A DNA stretch of 37,706 nt, taken from Candidatus Omnitrophota bacterium. Its GTDB lineage: Bacteria; Omnitrophota; Gorgyraeia; Zapsychrales; Zapsychraceae. Location of the stretch: NCBI GenBank assembly GCA_016212005.1, contig JACRHP010000088.1, positions 1 to 37,706 on the forward strand. Direction: 5' to 3'. Positions 16,971 to 25,773 of the stretch are shown here, one piece after another. The translations under genes and the position numbers were made by a program. The notes under the pieces were generated by a model, which saw nothing but the letters and a program-made list of their open reading frames with translations, ran no database searches and was not told the origin of the DNA. Positions within the stretch are counted from its first letter, which is position 1, and each line of letters starts with the position of its first letter.

Positions 16971-17918
16971 TTACTGGATAACGGAAAGGCCATCCCGGGT
17001 GATGACGACCTTTGTGGCGTTGCGGTCACGGCGGCTCAAGGCGCCGAGCAGCTTGCCGTTGAGTTCAAATTCCAGCTGCTGCATGTTCTTGCCGGAGATC
17101 TCGATCTTCTCGCTGGCGATCCAGCTTTCCGATTTGCCGTAAGCGAGCGAGGACTGAAAGACCACGATACCGTCGGCCGCGACCCGCAACCAGCTGTCTT
17201 TTTTCGCCCTGACCGTCAGGATAATGTCTTTCTGGACCTCCCGCGGCGCGGACACCGCCGGCTGGGCCGCGGCATAAGCGGGCTTGGACGGGGCTTTTGA
17301 AACAGGTTCTTCAACCGGGGGGTTGGCCGGTTGCGCTTTCTTGACGGGGACGGGTTCCGCGGGACGATTATTTTTAGCCGGCTGGCTCTCTCCCCCTGAC
17401 GGCCGGGAGGACCCCTGCGAAAGGGACTTACGGCCGGCGGCAGGAGGAAGGGCCGCTTCTTTGCGTATTGTTGTTTTTGCGGTCTGGACCGGCCCCGGAC
17501 GCCTATGCGTAAAAAAAGTAATGATCTTGAATAAAAAGAACAGGACGACAAAGACGCCGACGACCGCCGCGATCTGTTGTTTGCGTTTAGGCGTGAAAAC
17601 TTTCGCCATCGTTCCCATGAGATCAAACTCCTCCTTTGGGACGGACGGCGGACTGGACGCGGTCCTGACCGGTTCAGGCTTTTTGTATTCCACAGCAACA
17701 TCTCGCACGTTAATGTGCAAATATCCGGCGTACATCTTGAGGAACCCCCGCAAATAAAAAGGCGAAAGCGTACGGACGGTGTAGCCCTCTTCGATGGCCC
17801 GGAGCACATCCATGGGGATCTTCGTGGCCTCATGGACGGTTTGCAACGTGATCCCTCTGGCCTCGCGCGTGGATTTTAATAAAGAACCTGGTTCATTTGT
17901 TGTCGCTTGCATATTCAA
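16971..17918 (-). CDS. rodZ: RodZ-like cytoskeletal/cell-shape protein
   Basis: Bitopic membrane protein that links MreB to the cell wall machinery in its family. In 315 residues: an N-terminal helix-turn-helix (about 10-75; LLKSTREARGITLQTVHEAT), one membrane segment (about 115-136), a Pro/Ala/Lys-rich linker (about 140-225) and a C-terminal DUF4115 beta domain (SWLRVAADGIVVFQSSL, NGKLLGALSRRDRNATKVVI). The position between ftsK and rimO-pgsA is a common one for this gene. No mreB is in the window. Confidence 0.9.
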   Translation of the reverse strand: MNMQATTNEPGSLLKSTREARGITLQTVHEATKIPMDVLRAIEEGYTVRTLSPFYLRGFLKMYAGYLHINVRDVAVEYKKPEPVRTASSPPSVPKEEFDLMGTMAKVFTPKRKQQIAAVVGVFVVLFFLFKIITFFTHRRPGPVQTAKTTIRKEAALPPAAGRKSLSQGSSRPSGGESQPAKNNRPAEPVPVKKAQPANPPVEEPVSKAPSKPAYAAAQPAVSAPREVQKDIILTVRAKKDSWLRVAADGIVVFQSSLAYGKSESWIASEKIEISGKNMQQLEFELNGKLLGALSRRDRNATKVVITRDGLSVIQ

Positions 17919-17937
17919 CTAACCCTTATCTTAAAAT

Positions 17938-20226
17938 TCAAGCCTTCGGCTGATCTCCCTCAGCCTTGTTTTTCATATTCTCTAATAACCATTGTTCCCG
18001 GTCAACAAGAATATCTCTGGGTTTACTTCCCACGTAAGGGCCGACTATTCCGTTCTGCTCCATCATATCGATAAGGCGCGCCGCCCGCGTATACCCCAGC
18101 CGCAGGCGTCTCTGCAGGATCGACACGGAAGCCTGGTTCGATTCGATCACCAGCCGCACCGCCTCGTCATAATATTCATCGGACTGATCATCCGCTCCAC
18201 CCGGGCCGCCCCCCCTTTGCTGTTTGGTGATATCCTCCCCGTAAGCCGGCGCCTGCTGGTCTTTGATAAAACGGATGACGCGCTGGATCTCGTCGTCACG
18301 GACATAGCTGCACTGCCCGCGGGTGGGTTTGGCGTCGCCGGGCTTGATAAAAAGCATGTCGCCTTTGCCCAATAAACTCTCCGCGCCGTTCATGTCCAGG
18401 ACTGTGCGTGAATCCACCTTGGAGGCCACTTTAAAAGATATCCGCGCCGGGAAGTTGGCTTTGATCACTCCCGTGATGACATCCACCGACGGCCTTTGCG
18501 TGGCCAGGACCAGATGGATGCCGACGGCCCGGGAGAGCTGCGCGATGCGCGTGATGGCGCTTTCCACGGCCTTGGCCGAAACCTGCATCAGGTCCGCCAG
18601 TTCGTCGATAATGACGACGATATACGGCATCTTGTGGCCGCGCGCGTTATACCCTTGCAAATTGCGCACGCCTTCCTTGGACAGCGTCCGGTACCGGCTC
18701 TCCATCTCGCCGACGACCCAGTGCAGGGCCGCCGCCGCCTTTTGCGGGTCCGTGACCACCGGTGAAAGAAGATGCGGGATATCGTTGTACTGGGCCAGCT
18801 CCACCATCTTGGGGTCGATCATGACGAACTTGACCTCATCGGGAGAGGCGCTAAGGATCATGGACATGATGAGGCCATTGACGCAAACGGTCTTCCCGGA
18901 ACCGGTCGTCCCGGCGATCAAAAGGTGCGGCATTTCCGCTAAATCCGCCACCATGGGTTTACCCGCGATGTCTTTACCCAACGATAAAGTCAACTTGGAC
19001 TTGACCTGGGCGGAACGGAATTCCGGGCCGGTTAAAACTTCCTTCAGATAGACGGTCGAGAAATCGGAATTGGGCACTTCGATGCCGACCCGGTTCTTGC
19101 CCGGGATCGGCGCCACGACACGCACGGTCGTGGCGCGCATCGCCAGGGCAATATCGTCGGAGAGTGTGGTAAATTTCTGCACCTTGACGCCCGGCGCCGG
19201 CTCAAGTTCGTAACGGGTGATGGCCGGGCCGCGTTCGATATGCGCCACGCGGGCGCTGACGCCAAAATTGGCCAGCGTTTCTTCCAAAAGTTTCGCGCCG
19301 TTCATCAAATTGCTCTGCAGCTTCCCGGGAGCGATCGCGGGCGGGTCTTGAAGCAAATCCAGGCTGGGGATCCGGTATTCCCCGACGATCGCTTCTTCCC
19401 CGCGGGCCGGGGCAGGTTCTTCTTTGCCCGGTTTTTGCGCGGCAGGCTGGACGATATGGATCTGCGGCTTGACCGGGGCCGCGGGCGCGGCAGGGACCAC
19501 CGGCGCGACGGGTTTTATCTTTTCCGCGGGCGGCGTTTTATTCTGAAAAATTTCCTTTAACGGCCGCACCGCCTTCTTTAATCCTTGTTCCTTGACGGCC
19601 TCCGCGGACTTCACGCCCGCCCTGGGCCGCAGCAATGAGGCCAGCGCGGAGGTCTCGTCTTCTTCCCGCGTGAGGTCTTCCCGCCATGGCCCGGGCAACC
19701 CGCGCATCTTGTCGACCGCGCGAAGAAATAACAGAGCGACCAGGACCTCGCCGGTAAGGATCAGGGACAAGGTCCCCAGCATTAAAAGAATGATATACGA
19801 ACCGACAACCCCCACATACCGTAAAAGAAAATCGGAAAGGAGAAACCCGACGAGACCGGAGCGCTGGAACCGGGCCGCGGCCTCCTGCGGTCCCACCATC
19901 CCGCCCAGCGTGCTGATGACACAAAAAAGCACGATAAAGCTCAAAAGCTTGATCCACGAAAAACTCAACCTGCGGAGCATAAATTTGTTCCAGCTCCAGA
20001 AAAGCAGGAATACGACCAGAAGATACGCGCTAAAGCCAAAGATAAACAGAAGGGACCCGGCCGCGTAGGCGCCGGTGATACGGATGAGATTATGCGCGGG
20101 GACGTTGGGGGTGGCGGTATACCAAAAGAGGTCTTCAGGAACGAAGGAAACGAGGCTCGCCAGAAGAATCAGCCCTGCGGCCAGGATGACGACAGCCTTG
20201 ATCTCACAAATATGTTCCTGTTTCAT
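17938..20226 (-). CDS. ftsK: DNA translocase FtsK/SpoIIIE
   Basis: Pumps chromosomal DNA at the division septum and activates Xer recombination. About five N-terminal membrane segments (residues about 5-170) are followed by a Pro-rich linker. The motor domain has Walker A GTTGSGKT (about 439-446) and Walker B VVIIDELADLM. A C-terminal gamma winged helix (VSILQRRLRLGYTRAARLID) reads orientation sequences. I chose the ATG at 20226 (MKQEHICEIKAV), right before the first membrane segment. The frame can also start at a TTG at 20310, but those 28 codons lie over a strong hairpin and have no ribosome binding site. Confidence 0.96.
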   Translation of the reverse strand: MKQEHICEIKAVVILAAGLILLASLVSFVPEDLFWYTATPNVPAHNLIRITGAYAAGSLLFIFGFSAYLLVVFLLFWSWNKFMLRRLSFSWIKLLSFIVLFCVISTLGGMVGPQEAAARFQRSGLVGFLLSDFLLRYVGVVGSYIILLMLGTLSLILTGEVLVALLFLRAVDKMRGLPGPWREDLTREEDETSALASLLRPRAGVKSAEAVKEQGLKKAVRPLKEIFQNKTPPAEKIKPVAPVVPAAPAAPVKPQIHIVQPAAQKPGKEEPAPARGEEAIVGEYRIPSLDLLQDPPAIAPGKLQSNLMNGAKLLEETLANFGVSARVAHIERGPAITRYELEPAPGVKVQKFTTLSDDIALAMRATTVRVVAPIPGKNRVGIEVPNSDFSTVYLKEVLTGPEFRSAQVKSKLTLSLGKDIAGKPMVADLAEMPHLLIAGTTGSGKTVCVNGLIMSMILSASPDEVKFVMIDPKMVELAQYNDIPHLLSPVVTDPQKAAAALHWVVGEMESRYRTLSKEGVRNLQGYNARGHKMPYIVVIIDELADLMQVSAKAVESAITRIAQLSRAVGIHLVLATQRPSVDVITGVIKANFPARISFKVASKVDSRTVLDMNGAESLLGKGDMLFIKPGDAKPTRGQCSYVRDDEIQRVIRFIKDQQAPAYGEDITKQQRGGGPGGADDQSDEYYDEAVRLVIESNQASVSILQRRLRLGYTRAARLIDMMEQNGIVGPYVGSKPRDILVDREQWLLENMKNKAEGDQPKA

Positions 20227-20280
20227 CGGTCCAATCTGCTGTTTACGCTGGACTCCCGTATTTTCCTCCCACCACGATTC

Positions 20281-20310
20281 TTGGCGGGACGAGGCTCGCC
20301 GTCTCGCCAA
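20281..20310 (-). other. Hairpin just after pnp
   Basis: Arms TTGGCGAGACG and CGTCCCGCCAA (minus strand) pair at 10 of 11 positions around an 8-base loop, 4 bases after the pnp stop. No T-run follows, so it is more likely a 3'-end stabiliser or processing site of the rpsO-pnp mRNA than a terminator. It also argues that this stretch is not ftsK coding sequence. Confidence 0.55.
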
Positions 20311-20314
20311 AACT

Positions 20315-22441
20315 TTAGATTTCGGCGGACGAGGCGGCCTTCTCGGCCTGTTTCTTGCTCAAATTGACGCGCCTCATCTCGTCGATCTCGATGACTTTCA
20401 CCTTGAACCGGTCGCCGACCTTCACGGCCTGGTTGACGTCTTTCACGTATTTATCCGAAAGTTCGGACACGTGCACCAAGCCCTGTTTACCGGGCAGGAA
20501 TTCGCAGAACGCCCCGAAATTGGCGACCTTCACGACCTGGGCGTCGTAAATCTTCCCGATCTCGGGGGCTTCGACCAAACCGCTCACGTACCTCAAGGCT
20601 TTCTCGGCCGACTCTTTGCTGGTCGAGGCGATCAGGACTTTGCCGTCGTCTTCAATATCGATACTTTCAACGCCGGTCGCCTCGATAATCTTCTTGATCG
20701 TCTTGCCTCCCGGGCCGATGACCTCCCCTATTTTGTCGGCAGGGATCTGCACCGTCACTATCCGCGGCGCATATGTTGAAATGTCCGCGTTGGGTCTGGA
20801 GATGACGTTTTGCATCTTTCCAAGGATCGTCCCGCGCGCTTCATGGGCCTGGTCGACGCCCTTTTCCAGGATATCTACGGCGATGCTGTGGATCTTGATA
20901 TCCAGCTGGATCGCCGTGACCCCTTTATCCGTACCGGCGATCTTGAAATCCATGTCGCCGAAGTGATCTTCCAGTCCCATGATATCGGTCAACAGCCGCC
21001 ATTCCCGGCCGCGCGTGACCAAGCCGATGGAGATACCGGCAACCGCGCCCGAGACGGGAACGCCGGCGTCCATCAGGCTTAACGAACCGGAGCAGACGCT
21101 GGCCATACTCGAAGAACCGTTGGATTCGAGGATCTCGGAAACGACCCGGACCGTATAAGGGAATTGCTCTTTCGTGGGCATGACCGCGCGCAGGGCCTTG
21201 GCGGCCAAGGCGCCGTGGCCGATCTCGCGGCGTCCCGGCCCGCGCATCGGTTTGGTTTCCCCGACGCTAAAGGAAGGGAAATTGTAATGCAACATGAAAT
21301 TGTTATACGAAAGCCCGTCCAGGGCCTCGATCATCTGTTCGTCCCTTTTGGTGCCCAGGGTAACGACCGCGAGGCTCTGCGTCTGCCCGCGGGTAAAAAG
21401 GCTCGACCCGTGGGTGCGCGGCAGGACATTGACTTCACAGCTGATATCCCGGATGTCTTTAAGCCCGCGACCGTCGGCGCGTTTGTGTTCGTCAAAAATA
21501 AGCCGCCTGACCTCATCGTACTCCACCTGGTCGAAGACAACTTTTATATCAGCCGGCGTCAAAGCACGGTCGTTGATCTTATAGGCCTCGAACACGGTCA
21601 TATCGCTCCGGACCTCATCCAGAAGCATGTTGAGGGCTTCTTCGCGTTCTTCCTTTTCGCCGATATTGTAGATCTCGGTCAAACGCCCTCGCGTCATTTC
21701 CGCGACTTTTTTCTTCAATTCCTCGGACGCCCGGAAGATCGCTGCCTTCGTTTTTTCGGCCCCGACCTGCTGGCGGAACTTGTCCTGGATCTCCCGGGTC
21801 GGCTGAAGTTTCTGGAAAGCGTACTTCACGGCCTCCTTGATCCTTGTCTCGGGGATCTCGTTGGCCTCACCTTCGATCATCACAATGCCGTCCGCCAGAC
21901 CAACGACGACCAGGTCGAACTCCCCCTGTTCACGCTGGGCGTACGTGGGGTTGAGGACAAATTCTCCGTTGACGCTGCCCAGGCGCACCGCGCCTACCGG
22001 CCCCTCAAACGGGATATCGGAAATATGTAACGCGGTGGAAGCCCCGATGATCGCGAGGATATCCGGGTCATTTTCCCCGTCGCTGCTTAAGACCGTGGCC
22101 GTGACCTGGACTTCGTTGTAGAACCCTTCCGGAAAAAGCGGACGGACCGGGCGGTCAATAAGGCGCGACGTCAAAATTTCCTTCTGTGTCGGACGTCCTT
22201 CGCGTTTAAAAAATCCGCCGGGGATACGTCCCGCCGAATAGGTCTTTTCCTGGTACTCGACCATCAACGGGAAAAAATCGACGCCCTCTTTCGGCTTCTT
22301 GGACATGCAGACGGCCACCAAAACGACCGTCCCGCCGTAACTGACGGTGACAGCGGCGTTCGCCTGTTTGGCGAGTTTGCCGGTTTCGATAACAAGATTA
22401 TCGTTCCCAAAGGGAACTTCGATACGTCCTGACTTGCTCAT
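20315..22441 (-). CDS. pnp: Polyribonucleotide nucleotidyltransferase (PNPase)
   Basis: 3'-5' phosphorolytic exoribonuclease of mRNA turnover. The 708 residues have two RNase PH domains (first starting IEVPFGNDNLVIETGKLAKQ, with YSAGRIPGGFFKREGRP; second around GQTQSLAVVTLGT and REIGHGALAAKAL), then a KH domain (VIGPGGKTIKKII) and a C-terminal S1 domain (VVKVANFGAFCEFLPGKQGL). It follows rpsO by 10 bases with its own AAGGGGG site, the widespread rpsO-pnp pair. No truncation. Confidence 0.98.
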   Translation of the reverse strand: MSKSGRIEVPFGNDNLVIETGKLAKQANAAVTVSYGGTVVLVAVCMSKKPKEGVDFFPLMVEYQEKTYSAGRIPGGFFKREGRPTQKEILTSRLIDRPVRPLFPEGFYNEVQVTATVLSSDGENDPDILAIIGASTALHISDIPFEGPVGAVRLGSVNGEFVLNPTYAQREQGEFDLVVVGLADGIVMIEGEANEIPETRIKEAVKYAFQKLQPTREIQDKFRQQVGAEKTKAAIFRASEELKKKVAEMTRGRLTEIYNIGEKEEREEALNMLLDEVRSDMTVFEAYKINDRALTPADIKVVFDQVEYDEVRRLIFDEHKRADGRGLKDIRDISCEVNVLPRTHGSSLFTRGQTQSLAVVTLGTKRDEQMIEALDGLSYNNFMLHYNFPSFSVGETKPMRGPGRREIGHGALAAKALRAVMPTKEQFPYTVRVVSEILESNGSSSMASVCSGSLSLMDAGVPVSGAVAGISIGLVTRGREWRLLTDIMGLEDHFGDMDFKIAGTDKGVTAIQLDIKIHSIAVDILEKGVDQAHEARGTILGKMQNVISRPNADISTYAPRIVTVQIPADKIGEVIGPGGKTIKKIIEATGVESIDIEDDGKVLIASTSKESAEKALRYVSGLVEAPEIGKIYDAQVVKVANFGAFCEFLPGKQGLVHVSELSDKYVKDVNQAVKVGDRFKVKVIEIDEMRRVNLSKKQAEKAASSAEI

Positions 22442-22451
22442 GAATGCCCCC

Positions 22452-22721
22452 TTACTTGCGCAGATTCAATTTTGAGATCGTTTCCTGATACTTCTGGGGG
22501 TCTTTTTTCTGCAGGTAGGATAAAAGACGTCGTCTTTTTCCAATCATCATCAAAAGACCGCGACGGGAATGAAAATCCTTTTTGTGGGTTTTAAAATGCT
22601 CCGTCAGGTAGTTGATCTTCTCGGTTAATAACGCGATCTGGACGTGGGAAGACCCGGTGTCCTTGGAATGCGTTTTAAAATTTTCGATGACCTCTGTCTT
22701 TCTGGCCTTCAGCAAAACCAA
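22452..22721 (-). CDS. rpsO: 30S ribosomal protein S15
   Basis: Primary 16S rRNA-binding protein of the small subunit. 89 residues with the S15 blocks [19 protein letters not shown] and [20 protein letters not shown]. The start is a TTG at 22721, fixed by an AAGGAGG site with a 7-8 base spacer; no ATG is available in that position. It heads the rpsO-pnp-ftsK-rodZ-rimO-pgsA-pgpA operon and has a clear promoter at 22790-22818. Confidence 0.98.
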   Translation of the reverse strand: MVLLKARKTEVIENFKTHSKDTGSSHVQIALLTEKINYLTEHFKTHKKDFHSRRGLLMMIGKRRRLLSYLQKKDPQKYQETISKLNLRK

Positions 22722-22789
22722 TTTCTTTTCCTCCTTGATAAATAATACTTTTAATAAATGATCTTTTCCTTGTCCGTTAAAGTTGGGTC

Positions 22790-22818
22790 ATTATACTATC
22801 CTGCCCTCTGGCCGTCAA
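22790..22818 (-). promoter_or_regulatory. Promoter of the rpsO-pnp operon
   Basis: Minus-strand TTGACG (22813-22818), 17-base spacer and consensus TATAAT (22790-22795). A leader of about 60 bases ends with an AAGGAGG ribosome binding site. S15 often represses its own mRNA, but I see no specific operator structure. Confidence 0.8.
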
Positions 22819-22865
22819 GTTTTTAAACACGCCCCACGGATTGTTCCCGCACATTTCTTTCGCCG

Positions 22866-23183
22866 CTACTGAATATTCTTCAACTTGATACGCAGTTTCT
22901 TTTGTTCGTCATTGACCTTCTCAACTTCACCCAGAAATCTGCCTAACGCTTCCGTCGGCCTCTCAGGCGCGTTGGCCCTGACGTATTCCCTCCCGATCAG
23001 GTAATACAGCTGTTCGCGCTTGAGGTCCATCGCCGTCGAGTCAAGCTGCAGCTTGCTGCGGCGGGAGAACTTGACAAATTCCTTCTCTCCTTTTTTCGCC
23101 AGATCCATGGCCTCTTTGCCGAACTGGGTCAGTTGTTCCTTCGCCTTCCCCCACTCTTTCTTCAAGTCAGGTTGTTTGGACAT
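22866..23183 (-). CDS. Small coiled-coil protein, function unknown
   Basis: 105 residues, Lys/Glu-rich, almost certainly helical coiled coil, starting MSKQPDLKKEWGKAKEQL. There is no signal peptide, membrane segment or known motif; I do not recognise the family. The ATG at 23183 was chosen because an AAGGAG site precedes it; a longer frame reaches back over the promoter. A divergent gene for another small coiled-coil protein lies 120 bases away, hinting at related roles. Confidence 0.75.
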   Translation of the reverse strand: MSKQPDLKKEWGKAKEQLTQFGKEAMDLAKKGEKEFVKFSRRSKLQLDSTAMDLKREQLYYLIGREYVRANAPERPTEALGRFLGEVEKVNDEQKKLRIKLKNIQ

Positions 23184-23225
23184 GCCCGTCTCCTTCCTTA
23201 TATAACGCACCAAGATAGCGTTGTC

Positions 23226-23254
23226 ATTATAACAAGTAACTCCATGGCAAACAA
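23226..23254 (-). promoter_or_regulatory. Predicted promoter of the small coiled-coil protein gene
   Basis: Minus-strand TTGTTT (23249-23254), 17-base spacer and consensus TATAAT (23226-23231). The -10 sits within a near-palindrome, CTTGTTATAATGACAAC. Confidence 0.55.
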
Positions 23255-23266
23255 TACAAAATTGAG

Positions 23267-23295
23267 TTGCCCGCATTCCTGTTTCATTTTATACT
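23267..23295 (+). promoter_or_regulatory. Predicted promoter giving an almost leaderless transcript
   Basis: Plus-strand TTGCCC (23267-23272), 17-base spacer and TATACT (23290-23295). The start is expected near 23302, three bases before the ATG at 23305, so no ribosome binding site can be present. Confidence 0.6.
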
Positions 23296-23304
23296 ATCTG
23301 TACC

Positions 23305-23538
23305 ATGAAAGATTCCGAAAATTTCTTTGTCTTTATCGCTGGGGCGGCGGTCGCCCTCCTTTTGTTCTTCGGTATTGTTACGGCGATCAAAAAATCCTTT
23401 TCTCTCCCGGGGCCGGAAAGGATCGATTCTTCCCAAATGGTGGATGAACAAAAACGGCACTCACAGGACATCATGGATCGGCAGAAAAGATCCATGGAAG
23501 ACCAGAAGCAGAGAATACGCGACCTCCAGCACCGCTGA
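23305..23538 (+). CDS. Small single-pass membrane protein with coiled coil
   Basis: 77 residues. A hydrophobic segment at about 8-27 (FVFIAGAAVALLLFFGIVTA) is followed by basic residues and then a Gln/Arg/Asp-rich helix (about 46-77) with heptad character. It would sit in the inner membrane with most of the chain on the cytoplasmic side if the positive-inside rule holds. The family is not recognised. It is one of few plus-strand genes, with its own near-leaderless promoter. Confidence 0.7.
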   Translation: MKDSENFFVFIAGAAVALLLFFGIVTAIKKSFSLPGPERIDSSQMVDEQKRHSQDIMDRQKRSMEDQKQRIRDLQHR

Positions 23539-23560
23539 TCCCGCCGCGCCCTTGCGTCTT

Positions 23561-24031
23561 TTAAGTGTGTTCCCTCGCCTGAAGGATACGGTCCGTCATT
23601 TCCTTTTCATAAAAAAGAGCGATCTTGTCCAGTTCTTTCCGGTCAAAAAAGTGACAGATGGCCCCCTCAATAGCCTCCAGCCGCGCTCTGAGGTACTGAT
23701 AATCCGGACGCAAAACGGATCGGGAAGTATCGGTGAATTTCTTTTCTTCGGCCCGTGTCTTTTTCTCGTGGGCATACTGGATGAAATCATCGACCGCCTG
23801 GCGGAATTCCGGCCCCGCGGCCTTGTATTCCGGCCGTCCCGCAAGCCGGGCGGCCAGGAAGTCATCCGCCAACGCCTGGGTGAAATACCGGTCGACCCTG
23901 TCCAGGTCCTCTTTGGTCGTTTTATAACACCACACCAGATAGCGACGGATCAAATCCTGTTCCCGCCGCGTCAGTTTCGCGGCATCAGACATGGTTGAAC
24001 CTGCGCGGGAGATTGGCTTCACGGGGATCAT
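23561..24031 (-). CDS. Hypothetical helical protein, function unknown
   Basis: 156 residues, soluble, all-helical, rich in Arg, Asp, Glu and aromatics (DLIRRYLVWCYKTTKEDLDR, FTQALADDFLAARL). No motif that I recognise. The listed start overlaps the preceding NTF2-like gene stop as ATGA. A second ATG at 23992 (MSDAAKLTRREQ) has a weak AGG site and may be the real start, because the first 13 residues look unstructured. It is the last gene of a HIT/NTF2-like operon. Confidence 0.72.
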   Translation of the reverse strand: MIPVKPISRAGSTMSDAAKLTRREQDLIRRYLVWCYKTTKEDLDRVDRYFTQALADDFLAARLAGRPEYKAAGPEFRQAVDDFIQYAHEKKTRAEEKKFTDTSRSVLRPDYQYLRARLEAIEGAICHFFDRKELDKIALFYEKEMTDRILQAREHT

Positions 24032-24456
24032 TTACGGATGGCCTCGTCCATCAGGTTATTATGGCTGCCGATGACGACCCAGCGCTCGCGCTGTTTTTTC
24101 CATGTCATCGTGTAGCGGCGGATGACCCTTTTGCCGCCCTCGTCGTTTTTCTCGATCGTGAAAATAAAATACTGGACGATCGCGACGTCCTCATGGATCC
24201 GGATATCGACCGGACGCAGTTCGCAAATGGCGATCTTGGTCGTTTTGGTCCAGAACCCGACCCATTTGTTCAGCCACGGCCGGTCGATGTTGATGGGGCT
24301 TTCGTGCCCGAAGCCCAAAAACTCCGGATGGATATACTTTAGAAATTCGTCCACCCGGGCGCTGATCAGATGGTCCCAATGCTCTTCCAGGCACTGCCAA
24401 ACTTCATTTTGCTCCTTGGACCAATTTTTGGGTTTCGATGATGTCAGTGACGACAT
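24028..24456 (-). CDS. NTF2-like (SnoaL/DUF4440-type) protein
   Basis: 142 residues with the alpha+beta cone fold of NTF2-like proteins: a helix EVWQCLEEHWDHLISARVDE, then HPEFLGFGHES, a linking helix and strands AIVQYFIFTIEKN and RYTMTWKKQRERWVVIGSHN. Members bind small ligands or act as isomerases or hydrolases; nothing indicates the substrate here. An AGGAGAGG ribosome binding site precedes the ATG. It lies 24 bases after the HIT gene. Confidence 0.82.
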   Translation of the reverse strand: MSSLTSSKPKNWSKEQNEVWQCLEEHWDHLISARVDEFLKYIHPEFLGFGHESPINIDRPWLNKWVGFWTKTTKIAICELRPVDIRIHEDVAIVQYFIFTIEKNDEGGKRVIRRYTMTWKKQRERWVVIGSHNNLMDEAIRK

Positions 24457-24480
24457 TGTTTCCCTCTCCTTTTTATTGGA

Positions 24481-24873
24481 TCATTTTAAATGTTTGCGGA
24501 TCCGTTCGGCCATCCTGGCCAGTTCCTGATCGTCGGCCGGTTTGGACTTGGCGAAATTCAAGTCCCCGACCGACTGGATGGGCACCAGATGCACATGCGC
24601 GTGCGGGACCTCGATGCCGGCGACCATGATGCCGACGCGTCGGCACTCGACTGACTTTTTGATCGCCGCGGCGATTTCCCTGGAAAAAACCATGATCCCC
24701 CCCAAAAGGGCGTCGTCCAGATCGAAGATATAGTCAATTTCCTTTTTAGGGATCACCAGCGTGTGCCCGGGATTGATCGGGCGGATATCAAGGAAGGCCA
24801 AAAAACACTCGTCTTCGCAAATTTTGTGGCAGGGGATTTCACCTTTGACGATGCGCGTAAATAATGTCGGCAC
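24481..24873 (-). CDS. HIT-family nucleotide hydrolase/transferase
   Basis: Histidine-triad protein acting on nucleoside phosphoramidates or dinucleoside polyphosphates (Hint-like). The triad is HAHVHLVPI; the N-terminal FTRIVKGEIPCHKI and FLDIRPINPGHTLVIPK are typical. I chose a GTG start at 24873: AAAGGA lies 6 bases upstream, and the promoter places transcription start near 24884. An ATG at 24888 would therefore lie outside the transcript. The C-terminus is complete. It heads a three-gene run. Confidence 0.93.
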   Translation of the reverse strand: MPTLFTRIVKGEIPCHKICEDECFLAFLDIRPINPGHTLVIPKKEIDYIFDLDDALLGGIMVFSREIAAAIKKSVECRRVGIMVAGIEVPHAHVHLVPIQSVGDLNFAKSKPADDQELARMAERIRKHLK

Positions 24874-24890
24874 TTTACGTCCTTTCATTA

Positions 24891-24919
24891 AGTATAATCA
24901 CGGGGGACCCCGGACACAA
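24891..24919 (-). promoter_or_regulatory. Predicted promoter of the HIT gene with palindrome in the spacer
   Basis: Minus-strand TTGTGT (24914-24919), 17-base spacer and TATACT (24891-24896). The spacer contains the inverted repeat CGGGG/CCCCG, which could be a regulator site or simply the terminator stem of the exonuclease gene that ends at 24926. Confidence 0.55.
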
Positions 24920-24925
24920 TATGCT

Positions 24926-25756
24926 TCATTTCGCCCGGACCTTCTCTTTATTCCCGCCCGGCTGCGTACGGTCTTCGGCAACGGGAACCGCGGCCGGGAA
25001 CCGTCCGCCCAGCGCGTTCTCGACCAGGTCCTTGACTTCATCGCTGAACTGGGCCGAAAGGATCCATTCCAGGTACCCGCGGTCCTTCTGGACGATCTCC
25101 TGCAGGCTGTACTTGTTGGCGTGTTTGCCGAACATCATATATAATTTGCCGTTCCACCAGCGGAATTTTTTTTCTTTATCATAAAAATCACCGCCGCCGC
25201 GATAACGGTACTTGTCGAGAGAACCCAGCTGGTCGTCGTCTTGGCTGTATTTGGCCACCTGGGCCTGCAGGATCTCGAGGGTCGCCTGCGCGTCGGCCAG
25301 GGCGGAGTGGGCGTTTTCCAGGTTTTTGTCGCAATAAAACTTATAAGCCGCGTAAAGATCTCTTTTCTCATTTAAATGATAAACCCGCTGGGCATCGTAA
25401 ATTTTATGGTCCCGCCAGTTAAATGGCAGGCTTGCCTCGCGCAGTTCCCGCTCCAAGAGCGGCAAATCGAATTTCTCGATGTTAAACCCGGCCAGGTCGC
25501 TGTCCCCGATAAATTCCAGGATTTCCTTGCCGATGTCCTTAAACGCCGGGGCGCCGGCGACATCCGCGTCCGTAATCCCAATAAGTTGACTAATAATAGG
25601 GGGGATCGGCACGCCGGGATTAACTTTTTTTAAATACGTTTCCGGCGGCTTTTGCGCAGAGCATTTGACCATGGCGATCTCGATAATTTTATCGCGCTCG
25701 ACCCAGGTCCCGGTTGTCTCCAGGTCCAAAACGACTAATGTATGTAAAAGCCTCAT
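24926..25756 (-). CDS. DnaQ-like 3'-5' exonuclease with C-terminal DUF3820-like domain
   Basis: 276 residues. The exonuclease domain (about 1-175) has all DEDDh motifs: LDLETTG (Exo I), AGFNIEKFDLP (Exo II) and HSALADAQAT (Exo III). The C-terminal part (about 205-255; YMMFGKHANKYSLQEI then YLEWIL) resembles the small DUF3820 domain often attached to such nucleases. It probably trims single-stranded DNA or RNA or proofreads; it is not fused to a polymerase. It lies downstream of the csp terminator. Confidence 0.92.
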   Translation of the reverse strand: MRLLHTLVVLDLETTGTWVERDKIIEIAMVKCSAQKPPETYLKKVNPGVPIPPIISQLIGITDADVAGAPAFKDIGKEILEFIGDSDLAGFNIEKFDLPLLERELREASLPFNWRDHKIYDAQRVYHLNEKRDLYAAYKFYCDKNLENAHSALADAQATLEILQAQVAKYSQDDDQLGSLDKYRYRGGGDFYDKEKKFRWWNGKLYMMFGKHANKYSLQEIVQKDRGYLEWILSAQFSDEVKDLVENALGGRFPAAVPVAEDRTQPGGNKEKVRAK

Positions 25757-25773
25757 CGGCTGCCTTTCTATGC

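Noticed and set aside
20227-20310. N-terminal extension of FtsK from a TTG start
   Set aside because: There is no ribosome binding site, the codons lie over a strong hairpin, and the ATG at 20226 fits the start of the first membrane segment.
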